Assembly (NCBI GenBank): GCA_002841155.1
Contig: PHEH01000002.1
Coordinates: forward strand, 62,001-126,000
Length of the DNA: 64,000 bases
DNA from: Alphaproteobacteria bacterium HGW-Alphaproteobacteria-18
GTDB taxonomy: Bacteria; Pseudomonadota; Alphaproteobacteria; Caulobacterales; Hyphomonadaceae
Direction of reading: 5' to 3'
Shown here: one piece after another, positions 16,627 through 26,292 of the stretch
How the letters are laid out: each line of letters opens with the position of its first letter
Numbering within the stretch: the first letter of the stretch is position 1
The notes under the pieces: model-generated
Databases searched by the model: none
What the model was told of the DNA's origin: nothing
What the model saw: the letters and a program-made list of their open reading frames with translations, nothing else
Made by a program: the position numbers and the translations under genes

Positions 16627-17189
16627 GCGATGGCACCGCCACTCCCGGCCCTGCGCCGAAATCTGCCTATTTCCTTTCCGATGAGGACAAGGAAGTCGAG
16701 CGCCGCACGCTGGCGGTGATTGTTGACAATGAACCCGGCGTTCTGGCGCGGGTCGTCGGGCTGTTCTCCGGACGCGGATATAATATCGACTCGCTGACCG
16801 TTGCCGAAGTGGATGCCAGCCAGCACCGCTCGCGCATCACGATTGTCACGCAGGGTACGGCGCATATACTTGAGCAGATCGAAGCGCAGCTGCTGCGCAT
16901 CGTGCCGGTGGCCGAGGTCATCGATATCACCAATTCCAAGCGCGGGATCGAACGCGAGCTGGCGCTGGTGAAGGTGGCCGGCACGGGCGAGAAGCGGGTT
17001 GAAGCGCTGCGGATCGGCGAGATCTTCCGCGCGCATGTGATCGACACGACGAATGAGAGCTTCATCTTCGAAGTGACCGGCGCCTCCGACAAGCTGACCC
17101 AGTTTGTTGACCTGATGCGCCCGCTGGGGCTTGTCGAAGTGAGCCGTACGGGCGTTCTCTCGATCAAGCGCGGCAAGGAGAAAGGATGA
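16623..17189 (+). CDS. ilvH: acetolactate synthase small (regulatory) subunit
   Basis: A 188-residue regulatory subunit with an N-terminal ACT domain (TLAVIVDNEPGVLARVVGLFSGRGYNIDSLTV) that binds valine for feedback inhibition, and a C-terminal domain (ELALVKVAG... FIFEVTGASDKLTQFVDLMRPLGLVEVSRTG). It pairs with IlvB. Four-base ATGA overlaps exist at both ends, with the unknown genes before and after it. Also called ilvN in some alphaproteobacteria. Confidence 0.95.
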   Translation: MSDGTATPGPAPKSAYFLSDEDKEVERRTLAVIVDNEPGVLARVVGLFSGRGYNIDSLTVAEVDASQHRSRITIVTQGTAHILEQIEAQLLRIVPVAEVIDITNSKRGIERELALVKVAGTGEKRVEALRIGEIFRAHVIDTTNESFIFEVTGASDKLTQFVDLMRPLGLVEVSRTGVLSIKRGKEKG

Positions 17190-17803
17190 TGGTTCTTCGC
17201 CTGGTTCTGATCGCCTCGGCGCTGGCCGCCCTGCCCCTGATGGCAGCGGCGCAGGCAAGCATGTGCGCTCCCGCCACGAATGACCAGGCACGCCTTGATT
17301 GTGATATTGCGCGCGCTTCAGACATATCCACCCAGGGTGAGCGGCTGTTCGGGGCCTCCGCCGAAGAATGGCTGAGGATCGTCGATACTGAATCCTCAAG
17401 CGGCGCGGCCTATGTCTATTACGTCATCGAGGAAGGCCCCTACCTGCTGCTCGAAGCAAGATCTGTTCCCGGCATTGGCGCCGCTGGAAAGGCGCCCGCC
17501 TGTCAGCTGCGCACGGCCCTGCCGCTGGATGTAGCCGATAAGATCAGGGAGACAACCGCCAGCATTGCCGCCACGCCGCCCGAAGGGTATGGCCCGCGCG
17601 AGGCCGTCACCGTGAACGCAGATGGCTCACGCAGCATCCGCCTGATCGTAGACAGCCATGACATCATCACCCGCCTGAAGACGGGCGATGGCATCCTGAA
17701 CTTTTCACGCCTGGCCGGCACAGAGGATGACATCACCCAGCTCAACAATCTCGTCATCGGTGTCGCCAATTTCAGTGGCGACTGGAGCTGCGACGCCGTC
17801 TGA
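17186..17803 (+). CDS. secreted protein of unknown function
   Basis: A 205-residue protein with a clear signal peptide (VLRLVLIASALAALPLMAAAQA), so periplasmic. The mature part is acidic and has four cysteines (one near residue 29, one near 42, one in APACQLRT and one in DWSCDAV), suggesting disulfides. No family recognised. The start overlaps the ilvH stop (ATGA); a second ATG one codon later is also possible. It sits between ilvH and ilvC with only 50 bases to ilvC, so it is co-transcribed with the biosynthetic genes. Confidence 0.7.
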   Translation: MMVLRLVLIASALAALPLMAAAQASMCAPATNDQARLDCDIARASDISTQGERLFGASAEEWLRIVDTESSSGAAYVYYVIEEGPYLLLEARSVPGIGAAGKAPACQLRTALPLDVADKIRETTASIAATPPEGYGPREAVTVNADGSRSIRLIVDSHDIITRLKTGDGILNFSRLAGTEDDITQLNNLVIGVANFSGDWSCDAV

Positions 17804-17808
17804 CCTGA

Positions 17809-18873
<1,065 letters not shown>

Positions 18874-18877
18874 GCCA

Positions 18878-19453
18878 ATGCTGTGTTTGGGAGGAGCGAT
18901 TGATTGGTCAGAAGTTCGCGCTTGGGTACAACTCGGGCTCGCAACGATTGGCGGAACAATCGCTCTTCTCGCCTTCTTTCAGAACATCCGTCAACGTCGA
19001 GTCGACAACGCTTTAAAGCTTGTCACCTTGTTTAAAGGAAGCCTGGAAGATAGCGATATCGAATGCTGGCGGCAGCTATTCTACAAAGCCAGTGAACCTG
19101 CCGGCGCCAAACCAGGACATTTTGTTGATATCGTTGATAATAATCACCAACAACGATCTATCGGAGAGTATTTCTCTGAAGGGGCGCCCGACAACTATGC
19201 AGTATCCAGACTGACGGAAAGTCTTGAGGTTGTATGCCATCAGGTCATCTCGAAAGCAGCTGATGGCAGGACCGTATACTACGAACTTGCTCAACTGATT
19301 CACACGCTAGCCGATTGGTTGCAATCAGTGCCATCACCGACCCAAGGAAAGTCACTCCTTGAGTATTCATTTACGAACATTCATGCTTTCGATAAAAAGT
19401 ACCGTCAACGGCGGTTTGAGTGGCCGTCAAGAGTGTGGGCGTATGTGGAATGA
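18878..19453 (+). CDS. single-pass membrane protein of unknown function, low GC
   Basis: A 191-residue protein starting 4 bases after the ilvC stop. It has one membrane helix (about residues 14-31, LGLATIGGTIALLAFFQN) followed by a QRRVDNALKLVTLF helix and a cytosolic domain rich in aromatic and charged residues. No family recognised. Two lines I counted in this gene are about 48% GC against 68% in a line of ilvC, which suggests a recent arrival. Its stop overlaps the start of the following GNAT gene (ATGA). The open frame extends back into ilvC, but the ATG at 18878 avoids that overlap. Confidence 0.65.
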   Translation: MLCLGGAIDWSEVRAWVQLGLATIGGTIALLAFFQNIRQRRVDNALKLVTLFKGSLEDSDIECWRQLFYKASEPAGAKPGHFVDIVDNNHQQRSIGEYFSEGAPDNYAVSRLTESLEVVCHQVISKAADGRTVYYELAQLIHTLADWLQSVPSPTQGKSLLEYSFTNIHAFDKKYRQRRFEWPSRVWAYVE

Positions 19454-20028
19454 GTCGTCTTTTTCCCCCATCACGGCCTAGTTTCTCGCATCGCATTGCC
19501 ACGCCCGAGGACGCGGCGGAGATCAGCCACCTGATGAATGTGGCGATTGGGGAACTGCAGAAGGGCTTCCTCAGCCCGGAGCAGATCGCCGTATCGCGCA
19601 CCATCATGGGGCTGGACCGGACGCTGATTGCCGACGGCACCTATTTCCTGATCCATGATATAGAGAGCGGAAGGCTGGCTGCTTCGGGCGGCTGGAGCCG
19701 GCGCGCAACGCTCTTTGGCGGCGACCATACCGCCGCCCAGCGCAATGACGCGCCGCTTCGTCCGGGTACGGACGCTGCCCGCATCCGCGCGATGTATACC
19801 CACCCGGACTTCACCCGCCGCGGCCTCGGCCGGATGATCCTTTCCCTTTGCGAGGAGGCTGCTGCCGCCGAAGGCTTCACGCAGCTGGAGATGGGCGCAA
19901 CACTGGCCGGCGCGCCACTCTACGAAGCGTGCGGGTACCGTCTGATCGAGCATACCATTGGCGCTTCGGCAGGCGGCGTAGAGGTGCCGGTGCTGCGCAT
20001 GGGCAAGGCGATTGGCACCCCCGCCTAA
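19450..20028 (+). CDS. GNAT-family N-acetyltransferase
   Basis: A 192-residue protein with the acetyl-CoA binding motif A (IRAMYTHPDFTRRGLGRMILSLCE, with the R/Q-x-x-G-x-G/A type RRGLGR loop) and a GNAT-like ending ALYEACGYRLIE. The substrate is unknown. The start overlaps the preceding stop by ATGA, indicating coupling to the ilv operon tail. Its stop overlaps the convergent GH25 gene by four bases. Confidence 0.85.
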   Translation: MSRLFPPSRPSFSHRIATPEDAAEISHLMNVAIGELQKGFLSPEQIAVSRTIMGLDRTLIADGTYFLIHDIESGRLAASGGWSRRATLFGGDHTAAQRNDAPLRPGTDAARIRAMYTHPDFTRRGLGRMILSLCEEAAAAEGFTQLEMGATLAGAPLYEACGYRLIEHTIGASAGGVEVPVLRMGKAIGTPA

Positions 20029-20699
20029 TCGGCGGCGCGGTTAAGATCGACATTGCCGGAAACGCCCGGCACGCGGCCCTTCATCGAATACTGCCAGATC
20101 GCATAAGGCAGGCGCGGCGGGCCCTCCAATGAGCGAACCCAAAGGGGGTGGGCGTCAAATCCCTCCCCGTCCAGCCATTCGGCGTGGAAGGCAGGCGTCG
20201 TGTAGATGACCGGCACGGCGCCGTATTCTGCCTCAAGCTCGGCGAGGAATATTTTGATCTCCGCAATCGTTTCGGCGCGCGTGCCGCGCGGGGCGCAGTT
20301 GTGTGCGTGCTCCAGATCGACCGCCGGCGGAAGGGCGTCGCCGCGCACTTCGACCTGACGGATGAAATTGGCGGCCTGCCGGCGTCCATCCTGGCAAAGC
20401 AGATAGAAATGATAGGCCCCCGCCTGCCAGTGATGGCGCAGGGCGCCCTGCCAGTTTTCCTGGAAGCGGGTGTCGATATGCCCCTCCCCTTCAGTGGCCT
20501 TGAGATACACGAAAGAGAAGCCGGCCGTTGAGAGGCGGGGCCAGTCAACCGCGCCATTATGGTGGGAAAGATCAATGCCTTCTGCGCCCGGCGCGAGCAA
20601 AAGAGCATCAATCTTCTCGACAGGCGTTGCAGTTGGCCCGCAGGATGCAAGCAGAACCAGCGTGGACAACACCGAAACAAGGCGCAGTGGCACTTTCAT
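20025..20699 (-). CDS. lipoprotein GH25-family muramidase
   Basis: A 224-residue lipoprotein: signal ending LLASC with lipidated C20, then a GH25 (Cellosyl/Acm-type) lysozyme domain from about residue 40. Catalytic residues are visible: D43 in EGIDLSHHNG, and D128 and E130 in AVDLEH. YHFYLL, IYTTPAFHAEW and YAIWQYSMKGRVPG are also typical. It should cut the glycan backbone of peptidoglycan from the periplasmic side. It is divergent from a bactofilin gene across 87 bases, which hints at localised wall remodelling. Confidence 0.88.
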   Translation of the reverse strand: MKVPLRLVSVLSTLVLLASCGPTATPVEKIDALLLAPGAEGIDLSHHNGAVDWPRLSTAGFSFVYLKATEGEGHIDTRFQENWQGALRHHWQAGAYHFYLLCQDGRRQAANFIRQVEVRGDALPPAVDLEHAHNCAPRGTRAETIAEIKIFLAELEAEYGAVPVIYTTPAFHAEWLDGEGFDAHPLWVRSLEGPPRLPYAIWQYSMKGRVPGVSGNVDLNRAAD

Positions 20700-20786
20700 G
20701 AGCCGACGCCCTGCCGGACTGTCCCGATCTGGATCACCTTGGGCATGATGGTACCTCATCACAGGGAAGACATAGGGGAAAGCAGG

Positions 20787-21251
20787 ATGGCCGCAGACAA
20801 GGCAAGGAACACACCGCCTCCGGCGCCCGCCAAGCCCGGTCCCGTAGGCGGCCCAGGCAATGTTATCGCGGCAGGCTGCCGTGTCATCGGCAATCTGACA
20901 CTTACTGGTTCGCTCCGCCTTGGCGGTGAGGTTCTCGGAGATGTGCAGTGTGAGGGCGCGCTGACCGTTGACGCCGGGGCCAGCATACAGGGCCGCGTCA
21001 GCGCCAGCGACATCACCGTGCTGGGCAAGATTGTCGGCGAGATCATAGCTGTCCGCCGGATTGATGTAGGCAAGGGCGCCCACATTGAAGGCTCGATCTT
21101 TGCGCCTTCAATGCGGGTCGAGGGCAATGCCTGCGTGGACGGAGACCTTCTGATATCCCCAGAGCGTTCGCCCGAACATGCCGAACGGGCGAAAAATCTC
21201 TCGATCCTCAAACCAGCACCGCAAGCGCTGCCAGATAGCCCCGGCGCCTAA
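20787..21251 (+). CDS. bactofilin (polymer-forming cytoskeletal protein)
   Basis: A 154-residue bactofilin: a Pro/Ala-rich disordered N-terminus (residues 1-30), then a right-handed beta-helix core made of short repeats (VIGNLTLTGSLRLGGEVLGDV, LTVDAGASIQGRVSASDITVLGKIVGEI, RIDVGKGAHIEGSI) and a disordered tail. Bactofilins polymerise without nucleotides on the inner membrane and recruit wall enzymes; in Caulobacter and Hyphomonas relatives they act in stalk growth. The start is chosen for AGGGGA about 8 bases upstream. The stop overlaps the convergent Sel1-like gene by four bases. Confidence 0.9.
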   Translation: MAADKARNTPPPAPAKPGPVGGPGNVIAAGCRVIGNLTLTGSLRLGGEVLGDVQCEGALTVDAGASIQGRVSASDITVLGKIVGEIIAVRRIDVGKGAHIEGSIFAPSMRVEGNACVDGDLLISPERSPEHAERAKNLSILKPAPQALPDSPGA

Positions 21252-21853
21252 TTGCTGCGCAGGTCGCGTAGGCGCTGCATGGATCTGTCATTCGGGTCGA
21301 ACGCGCCGAGTGTCTGAACACGCTCACAGGCCCATTCATATTCTTTTGCACACGCCTCATTGAGGGCGCGTGTCCCGCCCTGAACATCCTTGGGACCACC
21401 GGTGCCGGTATACGCCATATTGCCCCAGGCCGCGCAGCCGCTGACTTCGCCCAGATCACAGGATTTCTTGTAGAGGCGGCGACCTTCGGCAGCGTTCGCC
21501 GTTACGCCCCTGCCCTGCACCGTCAGATAGGCCAGCCCGGCGCAACCGCGACCGTCCTTTGCGTCGCAAACCTTCTTGTAGTTTGTGGCAGCGGCTGAAA
21601 GATCCTGAACACCGCCAAGCCCCTTGCGCTGCAACTCTGCCAACTCATAGCAGGCCTGATACTCGCGCGCGGCACACTTTGTTCGCGCCGCGTCGCGGGT
21701 AGCCTTGACCTTTGCAAAGTCGGTCTCCGCCTTTTCATAGGCCAATTCTGCCTGCGAGCGCTCGACACGCGCCCCGATACCCTGCGCGGTGGCCGGCAGG
21801 GCGAGCGCCGCAGTCACGATAACAGCGCCCAGCATCATGAGAACCTTGTTCAT
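21248..21853 (-). CDS. secreted Sel1-like / cysteine-rich repeat protein
   Basis: A 201-residue protein with a signal peptide (MMLGAVIVTAALALPATAQG). The mature part starts with a helical segment and continues as Sel1-like repeats in which each helix pair carries cysteines about 8 apart (KCAAREYQACYELAEL, VCDAKDGRGCAGLAYL, SCDLGEVSGCAAWGNM, ACAKEYEWACERVQ). Paired cysteines of this type form disulfides in Helicobacter cysteine-rich proteins. It is a probable periplasmic scaffold or interaction protein; the partner is unknown. Confidence 0.75.
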   Translation of the reverse strand: MNKVLMMLGAVIVTAALALPATAQGIGARVERSQAELAYEKAETDFAKVKATRDAARTKCAAREYQACYELAELQRKGLGGVQDLSAAATNYKKVCDAKDGRGCAGLAYLTVQGRGVTANAAEGRRLYKKSCDLGEVSGCAAWGNMAYTGTGGPKDVQGGTRALNEACAKEYEWACERVQTLGAFDPNDRSMQRLRDLRSN

Positions 21854-21999
21854 GGGGCAGGTCTCCTTTTCCTTTGAAGTATTCTAGCGGCAGAATTAGG
21901 CAAGGCTGGGGCAAACCGCCAGACAGAATGCAGTAGCCGCGCGCAGCCAGCAGGACTAGCATTGGCACAAACACTCAAAAGTTCACGGGAGAAACGACG

Positions 22000-22968
22000 A
22001 TGGCTGCAACAGATCAGGTGCCAGTCGGCTCAGGTTTTCACGCCAAGAGCACGGCAAGGGAAGTTCTTCAGGGGATCGACCTTTCCGGAAAGCACGCAGT
22101 GGTAACGGGAGGTTATTCGGGCATCGGCCTGGAAACCGTGCGCGCGCTGGCAGGGGCTGGCGCGCAGGTGACCGTGCCCGCCCGCCGGCCGGATGCGGCC
22201 AAAGAGGCCCTCGCCGGGCTCAGCGGCGTTACGGTCGCCGCGATGGATCTGGCCGATATTACCAGCGTGCGCGGGTTTGCCCAGGATTATGCCGCCACCA
22301 ACTCAAAGCTGCACCTTCTGATCAACAATGCCGGGATCATGGCCTGCCCGCTGGCGCGCGTCGGGCCGGGCTGGGAAGCTCAGTTCGGCACCAACCATCT
22401 CGGCCATTTCGCGCTTTATCAGGGGCTCCTGCCCTCCCTGCGGGCGGCTGGGGGCGCGCGGGTTGTGGCGCTGTCCTCGACGGGTCATGTCCGCTCCGAT
22501 GTGATCTGGGACGATCCACACTATCAATCGCGCGCCTATGACAAATGGGAGGCCTACGGACAGTCGAAATCGTCCAACGCGCTGTTCGCACTTGGCGTCG
22601 ACCTTCGCGAACGGGACAATGGCATCCGGGCCTTCTCGGTTCATCCCGGCGGGATCTTCACCAATCTTCAGCGCCACCTGCCCGATGAGGAGATGGTTGG
22701 CCTCGGCTGGAAAAACGCTGATGGCACCATACCGGAGATGATCCAGGCGATGTTCAAGACACCTGAGCAGGGCGCCTCCACCACAGTCTGGGCCGCAACG
22801 GCGCCAAAGCTTGAGGGCAAAGGCGGGGTCTATTGCGAAGACTGTGACATCGCCCCGGCCGCTACCGCGGGCAGCCAACGCTGGGAGCATGCGCGTGCAT
22901 GGATCAGCGATGACGCCCGCGCTGAGAAATTGTGGGCGATGAGCGACACCTTCCTCGCCAGCGCATAA
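22000..22968 (+). CDS. short-chain dehydrogenase/reductase (SDR)
   Basis: A 322-residue SDR with TGGYSGIG cofactor motif (residues 36-43), NNAG near 109-112, catalytic Ser in the ALSSTGHV region and the Y186-xxx-K190 pair in YGQSK. The length and the segment FAVHPGGIFTNL-like SVHPGGIFTNLQRHLP match the retinol-dehydrogenase/oxidoreductase subgroup. The substrate cannot be assigned. It stands alone, preceded by about 146 bases of intergenic DNA. Confidence 0.88.
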   Translation: MAATDQVPVGSGFHAKSTAREVLQGIDLSGKHAVVTGGYSGIGLETVRALAGAGAQVTVPARRPDAAKEALAGLSGVTVAAMDLADITSVRGFAQDYAATNSKLHLLINNAGIMACPLARVGPGWEAQFGTNHLGHFALYQGLLPSLRAAGGARVVALSSTGHVRSDVIWDDPHYQSRAYDKWEAYGQSKSSNALFALGVDLRERDNGIRAFSVHPGGIFTNLQRHLPDEEMVGLGWKNADGTIPEMIQAMFKTPEQGASTTVWAATAPKLEGKGGVYCEDCDIAPAATAGSQRWEHARAWISDDARAEKLWAMSDTFLASA

Positions 22969-23020
22969 GACCCTGCCGGCCCAGATTGACGCATGCCAGC
23001 TTTCAGCGCACGAGGGCAAA

Positions 23021-23770
23021 ATGAGCGAGACTGATCTGCCATCGACCGGGCGCCCCGCCTCTCGGCGTGCCCTTATTCTGGGGCTTGGGCTTCTCGGCGT
23101 GATCGCGGGTATCTTTGCCGCCGGCAAGGCGGGCCTGCTGCCCGACGCCGATACGGTCACCGGCATGATGGCAACGCTGAGTGGCAGCCCCTGGGGCCTG
23201 GTGGCCGTGATCGCTGTGTTCTGCATCGCCGCCTTCGCGGGCATTCCGCAATTTGCCCTGATCGCAGCCGCGGTTGCGGTGTTTGGCCCCTGGTATGGCG
23301 CGGGCTATTCCTGGATTGCGAACATGGTTTCCGGGGCAATCACTTTCTGGGTCGGCCGGATCGCGGGCGAAGAGGCGTTCCGGCGCTATGCCGGAGCGAG
23401 CGCACAGAAACTTTCACGCTTTGTCGGGCGGAACGCGCTGGTGACCAGCGCCCTCGTGCGGAATGTGCCGACGGGGCCGTTTCTACTGGTGAACATGGCG
23501 TTTGGTGTCAGCAATGCGACGTTCCGGGATTTCTGGATTGGGCTGGGACTGGGCATCATCCCGAAGATTGCCCTGATTGCCTTTGCCGGGCGCAGTCTTC
23601 TGGCGGCGCTTCAGGGCAATCTTGGGATCGCGCTACTCACAGCGGTTGCGGCCGTGGCTGTGTATGCTGGCGGCTATATCTATTTCCGCCGCCGGGCCGC
23701 CCGGACAAGGCAAAATATTGCTGATCCTGCAGCATCACCGGTTGACAGCACCGGCCAAGCCGGTGATTAG
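23021..23770 (+). CDS. TVP38/TMEM64 (DedA-superfamily) membrane protein
   Basis: A 249-residue integral membrane protein. The core segment [37 protein letters not shown] and the later [34 protein letters not shown] match the SNARE-associated/TVP38 family, whose members are linked to lipid scrambling or transport. About five to six membrane helices and a basic C-terminal tail. A second family member lies at 50388. The last bases of the gene include a 7-bp hairpin and the putative leuA leader promoter. Confidence 0.85.
   Translation: MSETDLPSTGRPASRRALILGLGLLGVIAGIFAAGKAGLLPDADTVTGMMATLSGSPWGLVAVIAVFCIAAFAGIPQFALIAAAVAVFGPWYGAGYSWIANMVSGAITFWVGRIAGEEAFRRYAGASAQKLSRFVGRNALVTSALVRNVPTGPFLLVNMAFGVSNATFRDFWIGLGLGIIPKIALIAFAGRSLLAALQGNLGIALLTAVAAVAVYAGGYIYFRRRAARTRQNIADPAASPVDSTGQAGD
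23742..23770 (+). promoter_or_regulatory. putative promoter of the leuA leader
   Basis: TTGACA (23742-23747), a 17-base spacer and a weak -10 GATTAG (23765-23770) lie at the end of the TVP38 gene. Initiation about 7 bases later would fall near the ATG at 23778 and so produce a nearly leaderless transcript. A CACCGGC-CAA-GCCGGTG stem (23749-23765) overlaps this element and may end upstream transcription. Confidence 0.35.
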
Positions 23771-23771
23771 A

Positions 23772-23846
23772 ATGCCTATGCGCAAAGTTCTGCCCCTTCT
23801 CCTTCTGCTTACCGGCCCCTGGCCGGGGACGGACGCCCAAGTCTGA
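23772..23846 (+). CDS. leuA leader peptide with Leu run
   Basis: A short open frame upstream of leuA. From the ATG at 23778 it encodes [22 protein letters not shown] and stops, with six leucines in seven residues (V-L-P-L-L-L-L-L region). An ATG two codons earlier (23772) is preceded by GGTGAT. The leucine run just before leuA is what an attenuation leader would look like. A caveat is that the peptide also resembles a signal sequence, so a remnant of a secreted-protein gene is an alternative. Confidence 0.6.
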   Translation: MPMRKVLPLLLLLTGPWPGTDAQV

Positions 23847-23867
23847 GGGCGGCCGCGCGACCAGGGG
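23812..23867 (+). promoter_or_regulatory. mutually exclusive hairpins in the leuA leader
   Basis: CCGGCC-CCT-GGCCGG (23812-23826) forms a tight hairpin right after the leucine codons. CCCCTGG (23816-23822), inside it, is also perfectly complementary to CCAGGGG (23861-23867), which in turn can pair with TTCCCT (23891-23896). The three pairings compete, as in attenuators. No T-rich terminator follows, so any control may be translational or Rho-dependent. Confidence 0.4.
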
Positions 23868-23921
23868 ATTTGAGAATAAGAACCGCTTTGTTCCCTCCTC
23901 TCCGCTGAGCTACGCAAAACC

Positions 23922-25484
23922 ATGACCTCCAAGAACACCGCCGCGAATGACGCAAAGAAGCCTCGCGTACTGATTTTCGACACCACCATGCGCGATGGCG
24001 AACAATCGCCCGGCGCATCAATGACACTCAATGAAAAGCTGGAACTGGCAACTGTGCTGGAAAGCATGGGGGTCGACATCATTGAAGCTGGCTTCCCGGC
24101 CGCTTCTGACGGCGACTTTGCTGCTGTTAGCGCCATCGCGGCTCAATCCAAGAGCGCCGTCATCTGCGGTCTCGCACGCTCCACGCCGGGCGACATCGAC
24201 CGCTGCGGCGAGGCTGTCCGCAAGTCCGCCCGCCCGCGCATTCACACCTTCATCTCCACCAGCCCTGTGCACATGAAGCACAAGCTGAAGATGGGCCCCA
24301 ACGCCGTTCTCGAAGCGGTTGGCCGCTCTGTCTCCCAGGCCCGCAACCTGGTGGATGATGTGGAATGGAGCGCGGAAGACGCCACTCGCACCGAGTTCGA
24401 TTTCCTCTGCAAGTGTATCGATACGGCCATCGCCTCGGGCGCAACCACCATCAACGTGCCTGACACGGTTGGCTATTCCCACCCGCATGAGTATGGCGAT
24501 CTGATCCGCCGGCTGATCGAAAACATTCCGAACTCGGACAAGGTCATCTGGTCGGCACACTGCCATAATGACCTTGGCCTGGCGGTTGCAAACTCACTCG
24601 CCGCAATGGCCAATGGCGTGCGTCAGATCGAATGCACAATCAACGGCCTCGGCGAGCGGGCTGGCAATGCGGCGCTCGAAGAGATCGTCATGGCGATGAA
24701 AGTTCGCGGCGATACGCTGCCCTACGAGACTGGCATCGACACCTCTTATCTTGCGCGCGCCTCTGCGATGGTCAGCCGGATCACCGGTTTCCCGGTGCAA
24801 TACAACAAAGCCATCGTCGGCAAGAATGCCTTCGCGCATGAAAGCGGCATCCACCAGGATGGCATGCTGAAGAATTCCGAGACGTATGAGATCATGAAGC
24901 CCGAAGATGTCGGCGTGGCGAAGACCTCGCTCGTCATGGGCAAGCTGTCAGGCCGCAACGCCTTCCGCGACAAACTGGAATCGATGGGCTACACGCTGGA
25001 AGCCGAAGCCCTGAACGATGCCTTCAAGCGCTTCAAGGATCTGGCCGACCGCAAGAAGCATGTCTTCGATGACGACATAATCGCGCTGGTCGACGAACAG
25101 CTGGCGGCCGAAGGCGAGCGGATTGGCTTCAAGCGCCTGCGCGTCGTGGCTGGCACCGAAGGTCCGCAGACGGCTGAAATTGATCTCGTGATCGACGGCG
25201 AGGAAAAATACTCCATCGCGCGCGGCAATGGCCCGGTCGATGCCGTGTTCAACGCTATCCGCCAGCTCGTGCCGCATCAGGTCATTCTGGAGCTTTACCA
25301 GGTGCATGCCGTCACCGGCGGCACGGACGCGCAGGCGACCGTCTCTGTACGGCTGAATGGCGACGGCATCATGGCAACGGGCCGCTCGTCCGATCCCGAC
25401 ACGCTGGTGGCCAGCGCCAAGGCCTATCTGCACGCGCTCAACAAATTCGAGGTTCGCAAGACCAAGCGCAGCAAGGCGGCCTGA
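23922..25484 (+). CDS. leuA: 2-isopropylmalate synthase
   Basis: A 520-residue enzyme that condenses acetyl-CoA with 2-oxoisovalerate, the first committed step to leucine. N-terminal TIM barrel with [31 protein letters not shown] (metal ligands) and [32 protein letters not shown] linker; C-terminal regulatory domain that binds leucine for feedback. It lies 3.9 kb after the ilv operon on the same strand but as a separate unit with its own leader. Confidence 0.96.
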   Translation: MTSKNTAANDAKKPRVLIFDTTMRDGEQSPGASMTLNEKLELATVLESMGVDIIEAGFPAASDGDFAAVSAIAAQSKSAVICGLARSTPGDIDRCGEAVRKSARPRIHTFISTSPVHMKHKLKMGPNAVLEAVGRSVSQARNLVDDVEWSAEDATRTEFDFLCKCIDTAIASGATTINVPDTVGYSHPHEYGDLIRRLIENIPNSDKVIWSAHCHNDLGLAVANSLAAMANGVRQIECTINGLGERAGNAALEEIVMAMKVRGDTLPYETGIDTSYLARASAMVSRITGFPVQYNKAIVGKNAFAHESGIHQDGMLKNSETYEIMKPEDVGVAKTSLVMGKLSGRNAFRDKLESMGYTLEAEALNDAFKRFKDLADRKKHVFDDDIIALVDEQLAAEGERIGFKRLRVVAGTEGPQTAEIDLVIDGEEKYSIARGNGPVDAVFNAIRQLVPHQVILELYQVHAVTGGTDAQATVSVRLNGDGIMATGRSSDPDTLVASAKAYLHALNKFEVRKTKRSKAA

Positions 25485-25488
25485 AAAC

Positions 25489-25502
25489 GGGCTGATCAGC
25501 CC
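25489..25502. terminator. palindrome between leuA and the PTS genes
   Basis: GGGCTGATCAGCCC is a perfect 14-base palindrome between the converging leuA and HPr genes, overlapping the HPr end. There is no clear T-run; a shared terminator is possible. Confidence 0.3.
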
Positions 25503-25789
25503 CCGTCCCGCTCTCCGAAGCCATCGGCGACCAACGCGGCGATGGCTTCAACCGCCTCTGCGGCCTGCGTGCCGGTGCCCGACAGTTCGATCTCGCAGCC
25601 CGTATGGGCGACGAGCATCAGGAGATCCATGATCGAGCGGGCGTCGGCCTGCTCGCCCTCATGGCGTACAATCACCCTAGCATCATATTCGGCGGCGAGC
25701 TTGGCAACCTTCGCCGAAGCGCGGGCATGCAGCCCTTTGCGATTGACAATCGTGACACGGGCGGAGGCCGCCGGAATGGACGTCGACAT
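25496..25789 (-). CDS. HPr-family phosphocarrier protein
   Basis: A 97-residue HPr. The active-site segment is RKGLHARASAKVAKLA with phospho-histidine H21. The helix around S52 (ARSIMDLLML) carries the serine that HPr kinase can modify. It receives phosphate from enzyme I and passes it to EIIA proteins. In alphaproteobacteria without sugar-PTS permeases such HPr acts in regulatory phosphorelays. Its start overlaps the EIIA stop by one base (TGATG), so the two are coupled. No enzyme I or HPr kinase gene is in the window. Confidence 0.92.
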   Translation of the reverse strand: MSTSIPAASARVTIVNRKGLHARASAKVAKLAAEYDARVIVRHEGEQADARSIMDLLMLVAHTGCEIELSGTGTQAAEAVEAIAALVADGFGERDGG

Positions 25790-26193
25790 CAGGGCAGCCG
25801 GGCGAGGAGTTCGGACGCGATGGTCACATATTTACGCCCAGCCTCGGCCGCCGCGATGGCGGCTTCTTCCAGGCTGAGCACTTCGCGGATTTCGGCCAGC
25901 TTGATCAGCATCGGCAGGTTTGCGCCGGAGACGATTTCCATCGGCACACTGCCGCGAATGGAGAGGACGAGGTTGGACGGGGTGCCGCCGAACATGTCCG
26001 TCAGCACGATCACTCCGCGCCCGGCATCGCACGCCTTCACGGCCGCCAGGATATGCTCCCGCTTGAGATCGAGATCATCGTCAGAATCGATAGAGACTAC
26101 ACGCGCACGCCAAAGGCGGCCCACAACATGCTCCGCTGCCGCGACGAGCTCGTGGGCCAATCTTCCATGGCTGACAACTACAATGCCGATCAT
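25789..26193 (-). CDS. PTS EIIA component, mannose type
   Basis: A 134-residue EIIA-Man-type protein. The phospho-histidine is H9 in IGIVVVSHGRLAHELV, and VLTDMFGGTPSN is the characteristic second motif. No EIIB, EIIC or EIID genes accompany it, which fits a regulatory rather than transport role, as is usual with the HPr/EIIA-Man pair of alphaproteobacteria. The ATG at 26193 is preferred; a TTG six codons upstream is possible. An imperfect repeat, ACAAC-N6-GTTGT, lies about 35 bases upstream. Confidence 0.88.
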   Translation of the reverse strand: MIGIVVVSHGRLAHELVAAAEHVVGRLWRARVVSIDSDDDLDLKREHILAAVKACDAGRGVIVLTDMFGGTPSNLVLSIRGSVPMEIVSGANLPMLIKLAEIREVLSLEEAAIAAAEAGRKYVTIASELLARLP

Positions 26194-26292
26194 ACCGCTA
26201 CTGGGATGCAACCCTGAACGTTAAACAACCGTCACGTTGTCACGATGCTGCGCCGCGTCAAGGCGCATTCGGCTGGAAGTGTGGCGCTTTCC

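Noticed and set aside
25496-26193. complete sugar PTS
   Set aside because: Only HPr and a mannose-type EIIA are present. There is no EIIB/C/D or enzyme I in the window, so a transport system cannot be claimed.
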